Source: Bradyrhizobium sp. 132
Lineage (GTDB): Bacteria; Pseudomonadota; Alphaproteobacteria; Rhizobiales; Xanthobacteraceae
DNA: 64,000 bases
NCBI RefSeq assembly: GCF_023074185.1
Contig: NZ_JADPKY010000041.1
Location: 36,911 to 100,910 of the forward strand
Direction: 5' to 3'
Shown: positions 31,749 to 40,803 of the stretch, piece after piece
How positions within the stretch are numbered: position 1 is the first letter of the stretch
How the letters are laid out: each line of letters starts with the position of its first letter
Notes under the pieces: model-generated
The model's input: the letters and a program-made list of their open reading frames with translations, nothing else
Database searches by the model: none
What the model was told of the DNA's origin: nothing
Translations under genes and position numbers: made by a program

Positions 31749-32963
31749 ATGAGCCGCCGCATCAAAAGAACCGATCCAAAGCCCCGTTCGCGCGATGAGC
31801 GCAAGGAAACACGCCCGTTCAAGGCGCGCAGCGCGAAGACAGCTGGGCCGCGGCCGGGCGGCAAGCCCGGCGCGAAGCCACCGCGCTTTGCGGCCGAGCG
31901 CATTGAGCGGCGTGTGTCGGAGCCTGCGCTGGAACAGGCTGCGCCGCCAAAGCCGGTCGAGGCGCTGCTGCCAACCAAGGTGGAGACCGTCAAGGTTACG
32001 GCCGACGAGAACAACATGCGCGTCGATCGTTTCCTCGAAGCGCGCTTTCCCGGCCTGTCGTTCTCCCACATCCAGCGCGTCGTCCGCAAAGGTGAGCTGC
32101 GGGTCGACGGCAAGCGCGTCGACAGCAAGGACCGGCTGGAGGAGGGCCAGAGCGTCCGCATTCCGCCGCTGAAGCTCGACACGCCGAAGGCGCCCAATCC
32201 GCAGTCGGAGGCAGCGCAAAAGACGCTTGCCGCGCTGAAGGAAATGACGATCTACGAGGACGACGACGTTCTCGTCCTGAACAAGCCGGCCGGCCTCGCC
32301 GTGCAGGGCGGCTCTGGCATGACGCGGCACATCGACCAGATGCTCGAGGTGATGCGCGATTCCAAGGGTCAGAAGCCGCGCCTCGTGCACCGCATCGACA
32401 GGGAGACATCGGGCTGCCTCCTGGTCGCGAAGACCCGCTTCGCCGCCTCGCATCTGACCGGTGCGTTCCGCTCGCGGTCGGCACGAAAAACCTATTGGGC
32501 GCTGGTGCCGGGCCTGCCGAAGCCGAAGCAGGGCCGCATCTCGACCTTCCTTGCGAAGGAAGAAAGCGAGGACGACACCATCATGCGCATCGCCCAGCAT
32601 GGCGACGAGGGCGCAAGCCACGCGGTGACATACTATGCGGTGGTCGAGACTGCCGGCAACAAGCTGACCTGGGTGTCGCTGAAGCCGGTGACGGGGCGCA
32701 CCCACCAGCTGCGCGCCCACATGGAACATATCGGCCACCCCATCGTCGGCGATCCCAAATATTTCAACATCGAGAACTGGCAACTGCCGGGCGGCCTGCA
32801 AAACCGGCTGCATCTGCTGGCGCGCCGTATCGTCATTCCGCATCCGCGCGGCGGCGTGATCGACGCCACCGCGCCATTGCCGCAGCACATGCAGCAGTCG
32901 TGGAATTTGCTCGGGCTCGATGCAACCAGATTTGATCCGATCGAGAACGCGCCGGAAGAGTAG
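31749..32963 (+). CDS. RluA-family 23S rRNA pseudouridine synthase (RluC/RluD-like)
   Basis: Of 404 residues, the first ~80 form a basic, Pro/Ala/Lys-rich extension not found in E. coli RluC. An S4 RNA-binding domain (~88-135, MRVDRFLEARFPGLSFSHIQRVVRKGELRVDGKRV) and the catalytic domain follow. Asp217 in HRIDRETSG is the nucleophile, and GRTHQLRAHMEHIGHPIVGDPKY is the second family motif. It should isomerise uridines in 23S rRNA; RluC and RluD cannot be told apart by eye. Confidence 0.9.
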   Translation: MSRRIKRTDPKPRSRDERKETRPFKARSAKTAGPRPGGKPGAKPPRFAAERIERRVSEPALEQAAPPKPVEALLPTKVETVKVTADENNMRVDRFLEARFPGLSFSHIQRVVRKGELRVDGKRVDSKDRLEEGQSVRIPPLKLDTPKAPNPQSEAAQKTLAALKEMTIYEDDDVLVLNKPAGLAVQGGSGMTRHIDQMLEVMRDSKGQKPRLVHRIDRETSGCLLVAKTRFAASHLTGAFRSRSARKTYWALVPGLPKPKQGRISTFLAKEESEDDTIMRIAQHGDEGASHAVTYYAVVETAGNKLTWVSLKPVTGRTHQLRAHMEHIGHPIVGDPKYFNIENWQLPGGLQNRLHLLARRIVIPHPRGGVIDATAPLPQHMQQSWNLLGLDATRFDPIENAPEE

Positions 32964-32973
32964 TTGGGCTGTC

Positions 32974-33459
32974 TTATTGGCTCGCAAGTTGGCGGGCTAG
33001 GTTCATTCTGATCAATTTGCGAAACCGGTCGGACGCCACTACGGGATCCTGGCGACGAAACATCGCGAGAATGTTGAATACTAAAAAGAATGGGGTAGTG
33101 AGCATTCCTCTTGGAGACCACCATCCCGCCAAGAGGCAACACAATAGATCCTCCTTCTGCCGCTGATGAGCACATGTCTGGCAAGCAACGAAAGAACTCG
33201 TTTGCCACGATGAATATACGAAGAAGGACTGTATTTTGTGAGACTCGTAGATGTCGACATTACGGTTCTGACCGCAATTCGGGCAAGGTCCCGCGTGCTC
33301 CCGCGCAATAATTGCATCCAACTTGTCGGAGGGAAAACCGTCGAGGCAGCTGAGCAACGCCTTTCCTCTTGAGTGACAAAGCCCATTACAATAGCGATAC
33401 GATCCGTCCTTTATTGCCCAGCCTCTATAAGTCCCACCGCAATAGTCGCATGTAGCCAT
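32974..33459 (-). CDS. Hypothetical zinc-ribbon membrane protein
   Basis: From ATG 33459 the 161 residues carry three paired-cysteine sites: CDYCG with CNGLC near the N terminus, CPNCG, and CQTC with later CC. A hydrophobic stretch near residues 110-135 (LCCLLAGWWS...FFLVFNILAMF) could be a membrane hairpin. I do not recognise a named family. The DNA is clearly less GC-rich than its neighbours, which suggests acquisition. It is convergent with the pseudouridine synthase (10 bases apart). Confidence 0.65.
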   Translation of the reverse strand: MATCDYCGGTYRGWAIKDGSYRYCNGLCHSRGKALLSCLDGFPSDKLDAIIAREHAGPCPNCGQNRNVDIYESHKIQSFFVYSSWQTSSFVACQTCAHQRQKEDLLCCLLAGWWSPRGMLTTPFFLVFNILAMFRRQDPVVASDRFRKLIRMNLARQLASQ

Positions 33460-33516
33460 TGCTTGCCCCCATGAATGCATGGCCGGCGAACAGAACGCCA
33501 GATAGGCTAGACTACC

Positions 33517-33962
33517 TCAATTCCGAAACTGCTCGAGAAATATCGGCAAGCTGTCATCCGGGCTCTCGATACCAGTGATCAGCCAACCCTCGGGCCCGTT
33601 GACCAGGATGAAGTTCAGCGTGACCGGCCGGCCGCGGTTGTCGAAATTCGCCGCGACATAGGTCGTGTCGTATTGCATGCGAATGATCGCGATCGCGACG
33701 GGGCCGAGCTTCCAGCTCGGGCTCTGCACCAGGAAATCGTAGGGCTCGACCCGCGGCATGGACCACACGTTGCGTAAGGAGGGTCGAAGAATTGCGGGGC
33801 GGTGGCGGCATCCCGTGGCAGGCCTTTCGAACGCTCCGGCGCGCCCTGGCCGTAATGAGCGTAGACGTTGCGGACCACCGATTCCGGAGTCCGAAAGCCG
33901 GCCTCCGCCGTGGCCTGCCAAAACCCGGCGAGCAGAGACACAATGCCCGCAAGTTCCCTCAT
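33517..33962 (-). pseudogene. Small exported protein gene broken by one frameshift
   Basis: The 5' frame encodes a signal peptide and start of a domain (MRELAGIVSLLAGFWQATAEA, then PESVVRNVYAHYG). The 3' frame continues with LRNVWSMPRVEPYDFLVQ to LPIFLEQFRN. The switch is at 33780-33784, where one missing base in the GACCC/TCC run would restore ...FFDPSLRNVWSMP.... The repaired product would be ~148 residues, perhaps DUF3828-like. Decay and sequencing error are both possible. Confidence 0.65.
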
Positions 33963-34036
33963 ACCTCCCGCTCGCTTTATCGGCGGCCGGTCTTACCTTA
34001 CAAGCCTAGCATTGAGTGATCGGGACCGAAAACGAG

Positions 34037-34831
34037 ATGCGCGAATTGTTCGATGAAGCTGCGGGGCGCCCCCCGCTTGATCCGCAGGAATCGGTCCGCC
34101 AGGCCGCGCGCGCGCCGCAGCGCAAGCGCTTCTACAAGGAGGCCGGCGTTGCTGAGGCCGAGGGCGGCTTCGCCATCACGCTCGACGGCAAGCCGATCCG
34201 TACGCCGTCCGGCCGCCAGGTCGTGATCCCGTCGCGCGCGCTGGCCGATGCGGTCGCCGCGGAATGGGCGGCTCAGGGCGAGACGATCAATCCCATGACC
34301 ATGCCGCTGACCCGGATCGCCAACAGCGTGGTCGAGGGCGTCGTGGATCGCGTCGATCTCGTCAGCGACGATCTCGCGAAATACCTTCGGACTGATCTGC
34401 TGTTCTATCGCGCCGGCGATCCGGAGGGGCTGGTTGCCCGCGAGGCCGCACATTGGGACCCCGTGCTGTTCTGGGCCGCGGAGGCGTTGGGCGCGCATTT
34501 CATCCTGTCCGAGGGCATCATGCATGTGAAGCAGCCGGACGAGGCGGTCCAGGCCGCGCGCGCTGCGCTGCCGCGGGATGCCTGGTCGGTCGCGGCGCTC
34601 CATGTGGTGACGACCCTGACCGGCTCGGCGCTGCTGGCGCTGGCGCTGGCCCACGGCGTCCGCGATGCCGGCCAGGTCTGGGCGGCCGCTCATGTCGACG
34701 AGGACTGGAACGTCGAGAAGTGGGGCGCGGACGAGGAGGCGGCCGGCCGCCGGGTCGCCCGCCTGCGGGATTTCGAGGCTGCCGTGGCGGTTTTGACTGC
34801 GGTGAAGCCGCCCACGGCCGAAGGTCCTTAA
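34037..34831 (+). CDS. ATP12-family F1-ATPase assembly chaperone
   Basis: The 264 residues match the ATP12 chaperone: KRFYKEAGVAEAEGGFAITLDGKPIRTPSGRQVVIPSRALADAVAAEWAAQGE, then the helical ...WDPVLFWAAEALGA... region. In mitochondria ATP12 binds the F1 alpha subunit before assembly; alphaproteobacteria have homologues. ATG 34037 (MRELFDEAAG) is preferred to the GTG at 34016. Unlinked to ATP synthase genes here. Confidence 0.88.
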   Translation: MRELFDEAAGRPPLDPQESVRQAARAPQRKRFYKEAGVAEAEGGFAITLDGKPIRTPSGRQVVIPSRALADAVAAEWAAQGETINPMTMPLTRIANSVVEGVVDRVDLVSDDLAKYLRTDLLFYRAGDPEGLVAREAAHWDPVLFWAAEALGAHFILSEGIMHVKQPDEAVQAARAALPRDAWSVAALHVVTTLTGSALLALALAHGVRDAGQVWAAAHVDEDWNVEKWGADEEAAGRRVARLRDFEAAVAVLTAVKPPTAEGP

Positions 34832-34884
34832 CGAGAGGTTTACGAGGCGTCCCTTAGGATGGGCGTTCCCTGGGCCGCCCCAAG

Positions 34885-36489
34885 ATGCCGACGCCGATAA
34901 GCTCGATTGTTCCCGTCAGCACTGCCAGCCCTGTTGCTGATGCGGCGACGCCTGATCTTGTGCTGCAGGCCGGCAGCGTAGTGGACGCAAAAGTCGTCAG
35001 CGTGCTCGCCGCCAATCTGGTGCGGATCGCGATCGCCAACCTCTCGATGGATGTGATGTCCGAGGTGGCGCTGTCGCCCGGGCAAAATCTCCAGCTCGCG
35101 ATGTCGCAGAACGACGGCACCATCCGGCTCGCCATTATGGGCGGGGCAGGCGAGGCGACGGCCGATCAGGTCACGCTGACGCCGGCTGCGGCCTCGCTGG
35201 TGGACAGCCCGTCGCTGGTGCCGTCGGCGGGCGCGGCCCGCAATACCCTGAGCTCGTCCGAACAGGTCGCCGTCACAACGGCCTCGGCCGAGGCCGTTAC
35301 CAAGCAGGGCAGTCAGGCGCCGCTGTTCGCCAATCTGGCAGCGGTCGTCACGGGCAGCGATCTGCCGGGAGGGCTGAAGCAGGCGGTGCTGGGCGTGCTG
35401 GCGCAGCAGACGCCGCTCGACACCGGGCTCGATGGCGGCGACATCGAATCCGCCTTCCAGAAGTCCGGCCTGTTCCTCGAGGCGTCGCTGGCCTCCGGCG
35501 CGACGCCGTCCTCTGGCACGATGCCCGACCTGAAGGCGGCATTGCTGGTGCTGCGACAGACGCTGACGACGCTCGATACCGCGACCCCACAGGGTGCCGC
35601 GACTCCTGCCGGCAGCCCAGGGACACCGCAGGCCGCTGTCGCGCCGGCTCCGGCATCAGGTGAGGCCGCGCCGACCGCATTGCCGTCAACCGAACTCGAC
35701 ATCGCCCAACCACCGCGCGGCGCCAATCTCGCGGCTACCATACTGGCCGATATCGCCGGCAACTCTCCGCAGGCCGCGATGCCACGAACCATGACCGCAG
35801 GCCTGGCCGCGAGCCTCCTGCAGGAGATCACGCAGAGCCTGCCGCGCATGACCGGCAACGTGCCGGGCTCAAACAAGGCCGTGCCTGACGGACATGTTTT
35901 CGAAGCCGCCTCGCGCGCGACGCCACCGCCGGTTCGCGGCGCGTTGCCGTCGCCGCAATCGATTGCCTCGCCATCACTCGCACCGGATACTCCGCTTGCT
36001 GCGACCGTGCATCGGCTGCTCGACGACACCGATGCCGCGATCGCGCGCCAGACCTTGCTCCAGGTTGCTTCGCTCCCTGATCGCATTGACGCCAGCGGTC
36101 ACAGGATCGATCCGAGCGTGCCGCAGTGGAATTTCGAGATTCCCTTCGCAACGCCGCAGGGCACCGCAATGGCGCAGTTCGAAATCTCGCGCGACGGCGG
36201 CAATGAATCCGCCGATCCCGCCAAGCGCGCATGGCGCGCGCGCTTCACGCTCAATGTCGAGCCGGCCGGCCCCGTTCATGCTCTGATTACGCTCAACGGC
36301 GACAAGACTTTCGTGCGGATGTGGGCGGAGCGGCCGACGACGGCGCAGCAGCTCCGCGCAGGAATCGGCGAGCTCAACCAGGCCATGACCAGGGCCGAGC
36401 TCAAGCCCGGCGACATCCTGGTCCGCGATGGTACCCCGCCACAGCCCGCACCGGCCCGCGCCGGCCACTTCCTGGATCGCGCCACATGA
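34885..36489 (+). CDS. FliK-like flagellar hook-length control protein
   Basis: The 534-residue protein has a long Ala/Pro/Ser/Thr-rich, low-complexity middle, as FliK molecular rulers do. Its C-terminal domain (WNFEIPFATPQGTAMAQFEISRDGG... RMWAERPTTAQQLRAGIGELNQAM) fits the Flg_hook domain, which makes the export switch stop hook growth by acting on FlhB. There are no other flagellar structural genes nearby, but the next gene resembles the FlhB C-terminal domain and overlaps by ATGA, which supports the assignment. Confidence 0.75.
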   Translation: MPTPISSIVPVSTASPVADAATPDLVLQAGSVVDAKVVSVLAANLVRIAIANLSMDVMSEVALSPGQNLQLAMSQNDGTIRLAIMGGAGEATADQVTLTPAAASLVDSPSLVPSAGAARNTLSSSEQVAVTTASAEAVTKQGSQAPLFANLAAVVTGSDLPGGLKQAVLGVLAQQTPLDTGLDGGDIESAFQKSGLFLEASLASGATPSSGTMPDLKAALLVLRQTLTTLDTATPQGAATPAGSPGTPQAAVAPAPASGEAAPTALPSTELDIAQPPRGANLAATILADIAGNSPQAAMPRTMTAGLAASLLQEITQSLPRMTGNVPGSNKAVPDGHVFEAASRATPPPVRGALPSPQSIASPSLAPDTPLAATVHRLLDDTDAAIARQTLLQVASLPDRIDASGHRIDPSVPQWNFEIPFATPQGTAMAQFEISRDGGNESADPAKRAWRARFTLNVEPAGPVHALITLNGDKTFVRMWAERPTTAQQLRAGIGELNQAMTRAELKPGDILVRDGTPPQPAPARAGHFLDRAT

Positions 36490-36746
36490 GCGACCCGTCG
36501 AAGCTTGCGATTGCGCTACATTACGAGAAGGGCAGCAACGCGCCGGTCGTCGTCGCCAAGGGCAAGGGCACGATCGGCGAAAAGATCGTCGAGATCGCCA
36601 AGGCCAACGACATACCGATCGAGGAGAACGAGATCTTGGCTGGCGCGCTGTCCAAGGTCGAATTCGGCGAGGAGATCCCGCCCGATCTCTACAAGGCCGT
36701 CGCCGAAGTGCTGGTGTTCGTGCTGCGGCTGTCGGGCAGGCGGTAG
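36486..36746 (+). CDS. FlhB C-terminal-domain-like protein (type III export switch homologue)
   Basis: This 86-residue protein (LAIALHYEKGSNAPVVVAKGKGTIGEKIVEIAKANDIPIEENEILAGAL) matches the cytoplasmic domain of FlhB/YscU without the membrane part. The autocleavage NPTH motif is absent, as in other stand-alone FlhB-like proteins. It overlaps the FliK-like gene by ATGA and probably works with it. A palindromic repeat starts at its stop codon. Confidence 0.82.
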   Translation: MSDPSKLAIALHYEKGSNAPVVVAKGKGTIGEKIVEIAKANDIPIEENEILAGALSKVEFGEEIPPDLYKAVAEVLVFVLRLSGRR

Positions 36747-36815
36747 AGCATGATCCGGACCCGAAGGGCCGCGTGAGCGCAAAGTGTGCAGCGGTTTTCC
36801 GAAGAGATCATGCTC
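36747..36815. repeat. AGCATGATC...GATCATGCT palindromic repeat
   Basis: The outer arms AGCATGATC (36747-36755) and GATCATGCT (36806-36814) bracket a middle with GTGTGCAGCGGTTTTCCGAA. The element begins immediately after the TAG stop of the FlhB-like gene. A second clear copy lies at 47813-47860, with the same placement. Confidence 0.75.
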
Positions 36816-36894
36816 AAGAAATAACCTGTCATCGTTTCACCACGATAGCGACCGCATGGTCGCGGCCATCTTCATCGCGTAACGGACACCGCCA

Positions 36895-37713
36895 GTGCTC
36901 ACCCGCCGTTCCACCCTCGGCTTTCTCGCCGCAGCTGCCGCTTTGCCATCGCGTGCATTCGCCCATGTCGCGCCGCCACGCAACGAGATCCGTGACAGCC
37001 TCGCAAAGCGCTTCACCGACCTCGGCACGGCCGGGACGTTCGTCGGCTACAAGGTCGAGGACTATCTGATCGTCGCGAGCGACAAGGAACGTTCGGGCGA
37101 GGCGAAGCTGCCGGCCTCGACCTTCAAGATTCCGAACTCGCTGATCGCGCTCGAAACTGGCGTCGTCGCCGATCCCGACAAGGACGTATTTCCCTGGGAT
37201 GGCGTGAAGCGTCCGATCGAGGCCTGGAATAAGGATCACACGCTACGCAGCGCGATCGCGGTGAGCGCGGTACCGGTCTATCAGGAGATCGCGCGCCGCA
37301 TCGGGCAAGAGCGCATGCAAAAGTATGTCGATCTGTTCGACTACGGCAACCGCGACATCGGCGGCGGCATCGACCAGTTCTGGCTCACCGGCGCCTTGCG
37401 CATCGATCCGGTCGAGCAGGTCGATTTCGTCGACCGGCTGCGCCGCCGCGCGCTGCCGATTTCCAGGCGCAGCCAGGATCTCGTCGCGGACATCCTGCCG
37501 GTGACCAAGGTCGGCGATAGCGTCATCCGCGCAAAGTCCGGACTTCTCGGCGCCGAGCGCGGCGAGCCGTCGCTTGGCTGGATGGTGGGCTGGGCCGAGA
37601 AGGGTGCAGCGCACACCGTGTTCGCGCTCAACATGGATTGCAAAGAGCCGCGTCTGGTTGGTGAGCGCATGCCGCTGACGCAAGCCTGCCTTGCCGAGAT
37701 TGGCGCGATCTAG
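36895..37713 (+). CDS. Class D beta-lactamase (OXA-type) with twin-arginine-like signal
   Basis: The 272-residue enzyme has the class D motifs in order: STFK at 75-78 (nucleophile Ser75, carboxylated Lys78), SAV at 124-126, YGN at 150-152 and KSG at 214-216. It should hydrolyse penicillins in the periplasm. The N terminus MLTRRSTLGFLAAAAALPSRAFA looks like a Tat signal. The start is GTG 36895. No regulator or mobile element is adjacent, so it is likely an intrinsic chromosomal enzyme. The spectrum cannot be read from sequence. Confidence 0.85.
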   Translation: MLTRRSTLGFLAAAAALPSRAFAHVAPPRNEIRDSLAKRFTDLGTAGTFVGYKVEDYLIVASDKERSGEAKLPASTFKIPNSLIALETGVVADPDKDVFPWDGVKRPIEAWNKDHTLRSAIAVSAVPVYQEIARRIGQERMQKYVDLFDYGNRDIGGGIDQFWLTGALRIDPVEQVDFVDRLRRRALPISRRSQDLVADILPVTKVGDSVIRAKSGLLGAERGEPSLGWMVGWAEKGAAHTVFALNMDCKEPRLVGERMPLTQACLAEIGAI

Positions 37714-37777
37714 CGCTACCGCGCTGAAGCGGCTCGACTAGCATCCCGCGGGTCAACAAAAAAACCGGGAGGACAAA

Positions 37778-38434
37778 ATGAACTCAGCGCCACTCTGGCT
37801 GCCGTCGCTCACGCTTGCCGCAGCTGGCGGCTGGCTCGCCGCCACGATGTTTGCAGCGCCTGCCACCAGCAAGGAGCCACGCTTTCCGCAGCTCACGATG
37901 GACCAGCTCGACGCCAAGCAGAAGCCGCTCGGCGAGCAGATCATGAAGGTGTCGAGCGTCGGCATCGGCGGTCCGTACAATCCGATGATCCGCAGTCCCG
38001 TGCTCGGCCAGCGCCTGTTCGATCTGTTCTATTACCTGCGCTGGGAAACCTCGGTCCCGAGCAAGCTCAACGAGTTTGCGATTTTGATCATCGGGCGGCA
38101 GTGGCGCTCGCAGGTCGAGTGGTACGCCCATGCGCCGCTCGCGGCCAAGGCGGGTCTGTCGGCCGACATTATCGCGGAGCTGAAGGCCAACAAGCGGCCG
38201 TCGAAGATGGCCGAGGACGAGACCGTCGTCTACGACTTCGTCACCGAACTCACCACGACCAAGAAGGTCGGCGACGAAACCTATGCGCGCGCCAGGAAGG
38301 TCTTCAACGATCAGCAGATCGTCGACCTCACCGCGCTCGCAGGCAACTATGTGATGGTCGCCATGCTGCTGGCGATGGCGGAAGAGACGGTGCCGCCGGA
38401 CAAGCAGGAGCCGTTCAAGGCGGGTGAGCCGTAG
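37778..38434 (+). CDS. Carboxymuconolactone-decarboxylase (AhpD) family protein, secreted
   Basis: An excellent ribosome site (GGGAGGACAAA) precedes ATG 37778. A signal-like hydrophobic N terminus (LPSLTLAAAGGWLAATMFAAPA) is followed by a CMD-type helical domain (LNEFAILIIGRQWRSQVEWYAHAPLAAKAGLS). The CxxC of peroxidatic AhpD enzymes is missing, so a peroxidase role is unlikely. 218 residues; actual reaction unknown. Confidence 0.75.
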   Translation: MNSAPLWLPSLTLAAAGGWLAATMFAAPATSKEPRFPQLTMDQLDAKQKPLGEQIMKVSSVGIGGPYNPMIRSPVLGQRLFDLFYYLRWETSVPSKLNEFAILIIGRQWRSQVEWYAHAPLAAKAGLSADIIAELKANKRPSKMAEDETVVYDFVTELTTTKKVGDETYARARKVFNDQQIVDLTALAGNYVMVAMLLAMAEETVPPDKQEPFKAGEP

Positions 38435-38458
38435 GCTCGTCATTGCGCGAGGAGTGGG

Positions 38459-38863
38459 TCAGGCGTCCTTCTGCCGGCCGATCCGGCCGAGATGGGTGAA
38501 GCCGAACCCGGCCGCATATTTCAGGCCATAGCCGAGCGCCCGGTCGAGGCCGATATGGGCGAGCCAGATCAAGGCGATGGACAGGGTGAGCGGCGAGGCG
38601 AAGCCAAAGCCAAGCGTCATCAGCGTGACCGGTGCCATGTAGCTGTGGGCGGCGTTGTAGACCAGCGCGCCGAATTTGGCGTCGGCAAGATAGGCGAGAA
38701 AACTCAGATCGGGGACTAGAAAGAGCAGGGCAAAGACTGCCCAAGAGCCGTCCCAGGTGCAGTAGAGCATCACCATCCCCACAAACAAGGTCAGGCCCTC
38801 CAGCCGCAGCAGGATGTTGACGCCGCCCGTCGCCGCGCCCGTCTCAGCCGTTCCTTCGGTCAT
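38459..38863 (-). CDS. DUF4260-type integral membrane protein
   Basis: From ATG 38863, behind GGGAGGCGAGC, the 134 residues contain four hydrophobic segments and the motif LLFLVPDLSFLAYLADAKFGALVYNAAHSY, which I associate with DUF4260. The C terminus is HIGLDRALGYGLKYAAGFGFTHLG. No function is known. Convergent with the CMD-family gene (24 bases). Confidence 0.78.
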   Translation of the reverse strand: MTEGTAETGAATGGVNILLRLEGLTLFVGMVMLYCTWDGSWAVFALLFLVPDLSFLAYLADAKFGALVYNAAHSYMAPVTLMTLGFGFASPLTLSIALIWLAHIGLDRALGYGLKYAAGFGFTHLGRIGRQKDA

Positions 38864-39012
38864 GCTCGCCTCCCAGGCAAAACTTTGTAATTCCTTGCGC
38901 TTTGGCGCTGCGGCAAGGCAGCTCTGCGGCGCCGAAAGCGGCTTTCCGGCCCGCAAAATGCCGTGTTAGAACCCCCGGCAATCGCATTTAGGCTAAGAAC
39001 TGGCGGGAGCAA

Positions 39013-40545
39013 ATGAAGAATATCCTGGACGCCCTTGAAGACCGTCGCGCCGGCGCAAAGCTCGGCGGCGGGGAGAAGCGCATCGAGGCGCAGCACGCCC
39101 GCGGCAAGCTGACCGCGCGCGAGCGCATCGAGCTCTTGCTCGACAAGGGATCGTTCGAGGAATTCGACATGTTCGTCGAGCACCGCTCCATCGAGTTCGG
39201 CATGGAGAAGAACAAGGTGCCCGGCGACGGCGTTGTCACCGGCTGGGGCACTGTCAACGGCCGCAAGACGTTCGTCTTCGCCAAGGATTTTACGGTGTTC
39301 GGCGGGTCGCTCTCTGAAACGCACGCGCTGAAGATCACAAAACTTCAGGACATGGCGATGAAGGCGCGGGCGCCGATCATCGGCCTCTATGACGCGGGCG
39401 GCGCCCGCATCCAGGAGGGCGTAGCTGCCTTGGCCGGTTATTCCTACGTGTTCCGCCGCAACGTGCTCGCCTCGGGCGTGATCCCGCAGATCTCAGTCAT
39501 CATGGGCCCGTGTGCCGGCGGCGACGTCTATTCGCCGGCCATGACCGATTTCATCTTCATGGTGAAGAACACCAGCTACATGTTCGTCACCGGCCCGGAC
39601 GTGGTGAAGACCGTCACCAACGAGGTCGTCACCGCGGAAGAGCTCGGCGGCGCTTCGGTGCACGCGACGCGCTCCTCGATCGCGGACGGCGCCTTCGAGA
39701 ACGACGTCGAGACGCTGCTGCAGATGCGACGCCTGATCGACTTCCTGCCGTCCAACAACACCGACGGCGTGCCGGAATGGCCGAGCTTCGACGACATCGG
39801 CCGCGTCGACATGTCCCTGGACACGCTGATCCCTGACAATCCGAACAAGCCCTACGACATGAAGGAGCTGATCCTGAAGGTCGTGGACGAGGGCGACTTC
39901 TTCGAGATCGCGGACGCCTTCGCCAAGAACATCGTCACCGGATTCGGCCGCATCGCCGGCCGCACGGTGGGCTTCGTCGCCAATCAGCCGATGGTGCTGG
40001 CCGGCGTGCTCGACAGCGATGCTTCGCGGAAAGCCGCGCGCTTCGTCCGCTTCTGCGACGCCTTCAACATCCCGATCGTCACCTTCGTGGATGTGCCAGG
40101 CTTCCTGCCGGGCACCGCGCAGGAATATGGCGGCTTGATCAAGCACGGCGCAAAGCTGCTGTTCGCCTATTCGCAGTGCACCGTGCCGCTGGTGACCATC
40201 ATCACCCGCAAGGCCTATGGCGGCGCCTTCGACGTCATGGCCTCGAAGGAAATCGGTGCGGACATGAATTATGCATGGCCGACCGCCCAGATCGCCGTGA
40301 TGGGCGCCAAGGGCGCGGTCGAGATCATCTTCCGCGCCGACATCGGCGACCCCGACAAGATCGCGGCCCGCACCAAGGAGTACGAAGACCGCTTCCTGTC
40401 GCCGTTCATCGCCGCCGAGCGCGGCTACATCGACGACGTCATCATGCCGCACTCGACGCGAAAACGGATTGCAAGGGCGTTGTCGATGCTGAAGGACAAG
40501 AAGGTGGAAACGCCTGCGAAGAAGCACGACAATTTGCCGTTGTGA
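39013..40545 (+). CDS. Acyl-CoA carboxylase beta subunit (PccB-type carboxyltransferase)
   Basis: At 510 residues this is the biotin-dependent carboxyltransferase subunit, with the two crotonase-like halves: N-terminal [24 protein letters not shown], the oxyanion region [13 protein letters not shown], and the C-terminal [36 protein letters not shown]. It moves a carboxyl group from carboxybiotin to propionyl- or acetyl-CoA. The matching alpha subunit is not in the window. ATG 39013. Confidence 0.92.
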   Translation: MKNILDALEDRRAGAKLGGGEKRIEAQHARGKLTARERIELLLDKGSFEEFDMFVEHRSIEFGMEKNKVPGDGVVTGWGTVNGRKTFVFAKDFTVFGGSLSETHALKITKLQDMAMKARAPIIGLYDAGGARIQEGVAALAGYSYVFRRNVLASGVIPQISVIMGPCAGGDVYSPAMTDFIFMVKNTSYMFVTGPDVVKTVTNEVVTAEELGGASVHATRSSIADGAFENDVETLLQMRRLIDFLPSNNTDGVPEWPSFDDIGRVDMSLDTLIPDNPNKPYDMKELILKVVDEGDFFEIADAFAKNIVTGFGRIAGRTVGFVANQPMVLAGVLDSDASRKAARFVRFCDAFNIPIVTFVDVPGFLPGTAQEYGGLIKHGAKLLFAYSQCTVPLVTIITRKAYGGAFDVMASKEIGADMNYAWPTAQIAVMGAKGAVEIIFRADIGDPDKIAARTKEYEDRFLSPFIAAERGYIDDVIMPHSTRKRIARALSMLKDKKVETPAKKHDNLPL

Positions 40546-40614
40546 GGAACTTACAGCGGCTATTCTGTACAAAATCGCGTGGTGCCCCTGAACGGACTCG
40601 ACTATATTGGTGCG

Positions 40615-40791
40615 ATGACTGACGCTCTCAAGAAACTAATCGAAGCTGCGAAGACCGCCAATCCGTCCCCCGAACACCGGGAGGAGCAGCGGCGCAGCTT
40701 CGTATATGGCAACACCCATTTCGAGAATTCGCTTATTACGCGCGAAATGGTGGACCGTGAGGCCGAAAAATTGGCCAAGGAAAAGAAATGA
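40615..40791 (+). CDS. Small VbhA-like antitoxin of a Fic toxin
   Basis: This 58-residue protein lies just upstream of fic. It contains RRSFVYGNTHFENSLITREMVDREAEKL, which matches the inhibitory-helix region of class I Fic antitoxins, where a glutamate (here Glu37, followed by Asn38) blocks ATP gamma-phosphate binding by Fic. The residue four before the Glu is Asn rather than the usual Ser/Thr. A GTG at 40579 would lengthen it by 12 residues. It overlaps a potential ATG (40788) in front of fic. Confidence 0.7.
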   Translation: MTDALKKLIEAAKTANPSPEHREEQRRSFVYGNTHFENSLITREMVDREAEKLAKEKK

Positions 40792-40803
40792 CAAGCGAAG
40801 AGC

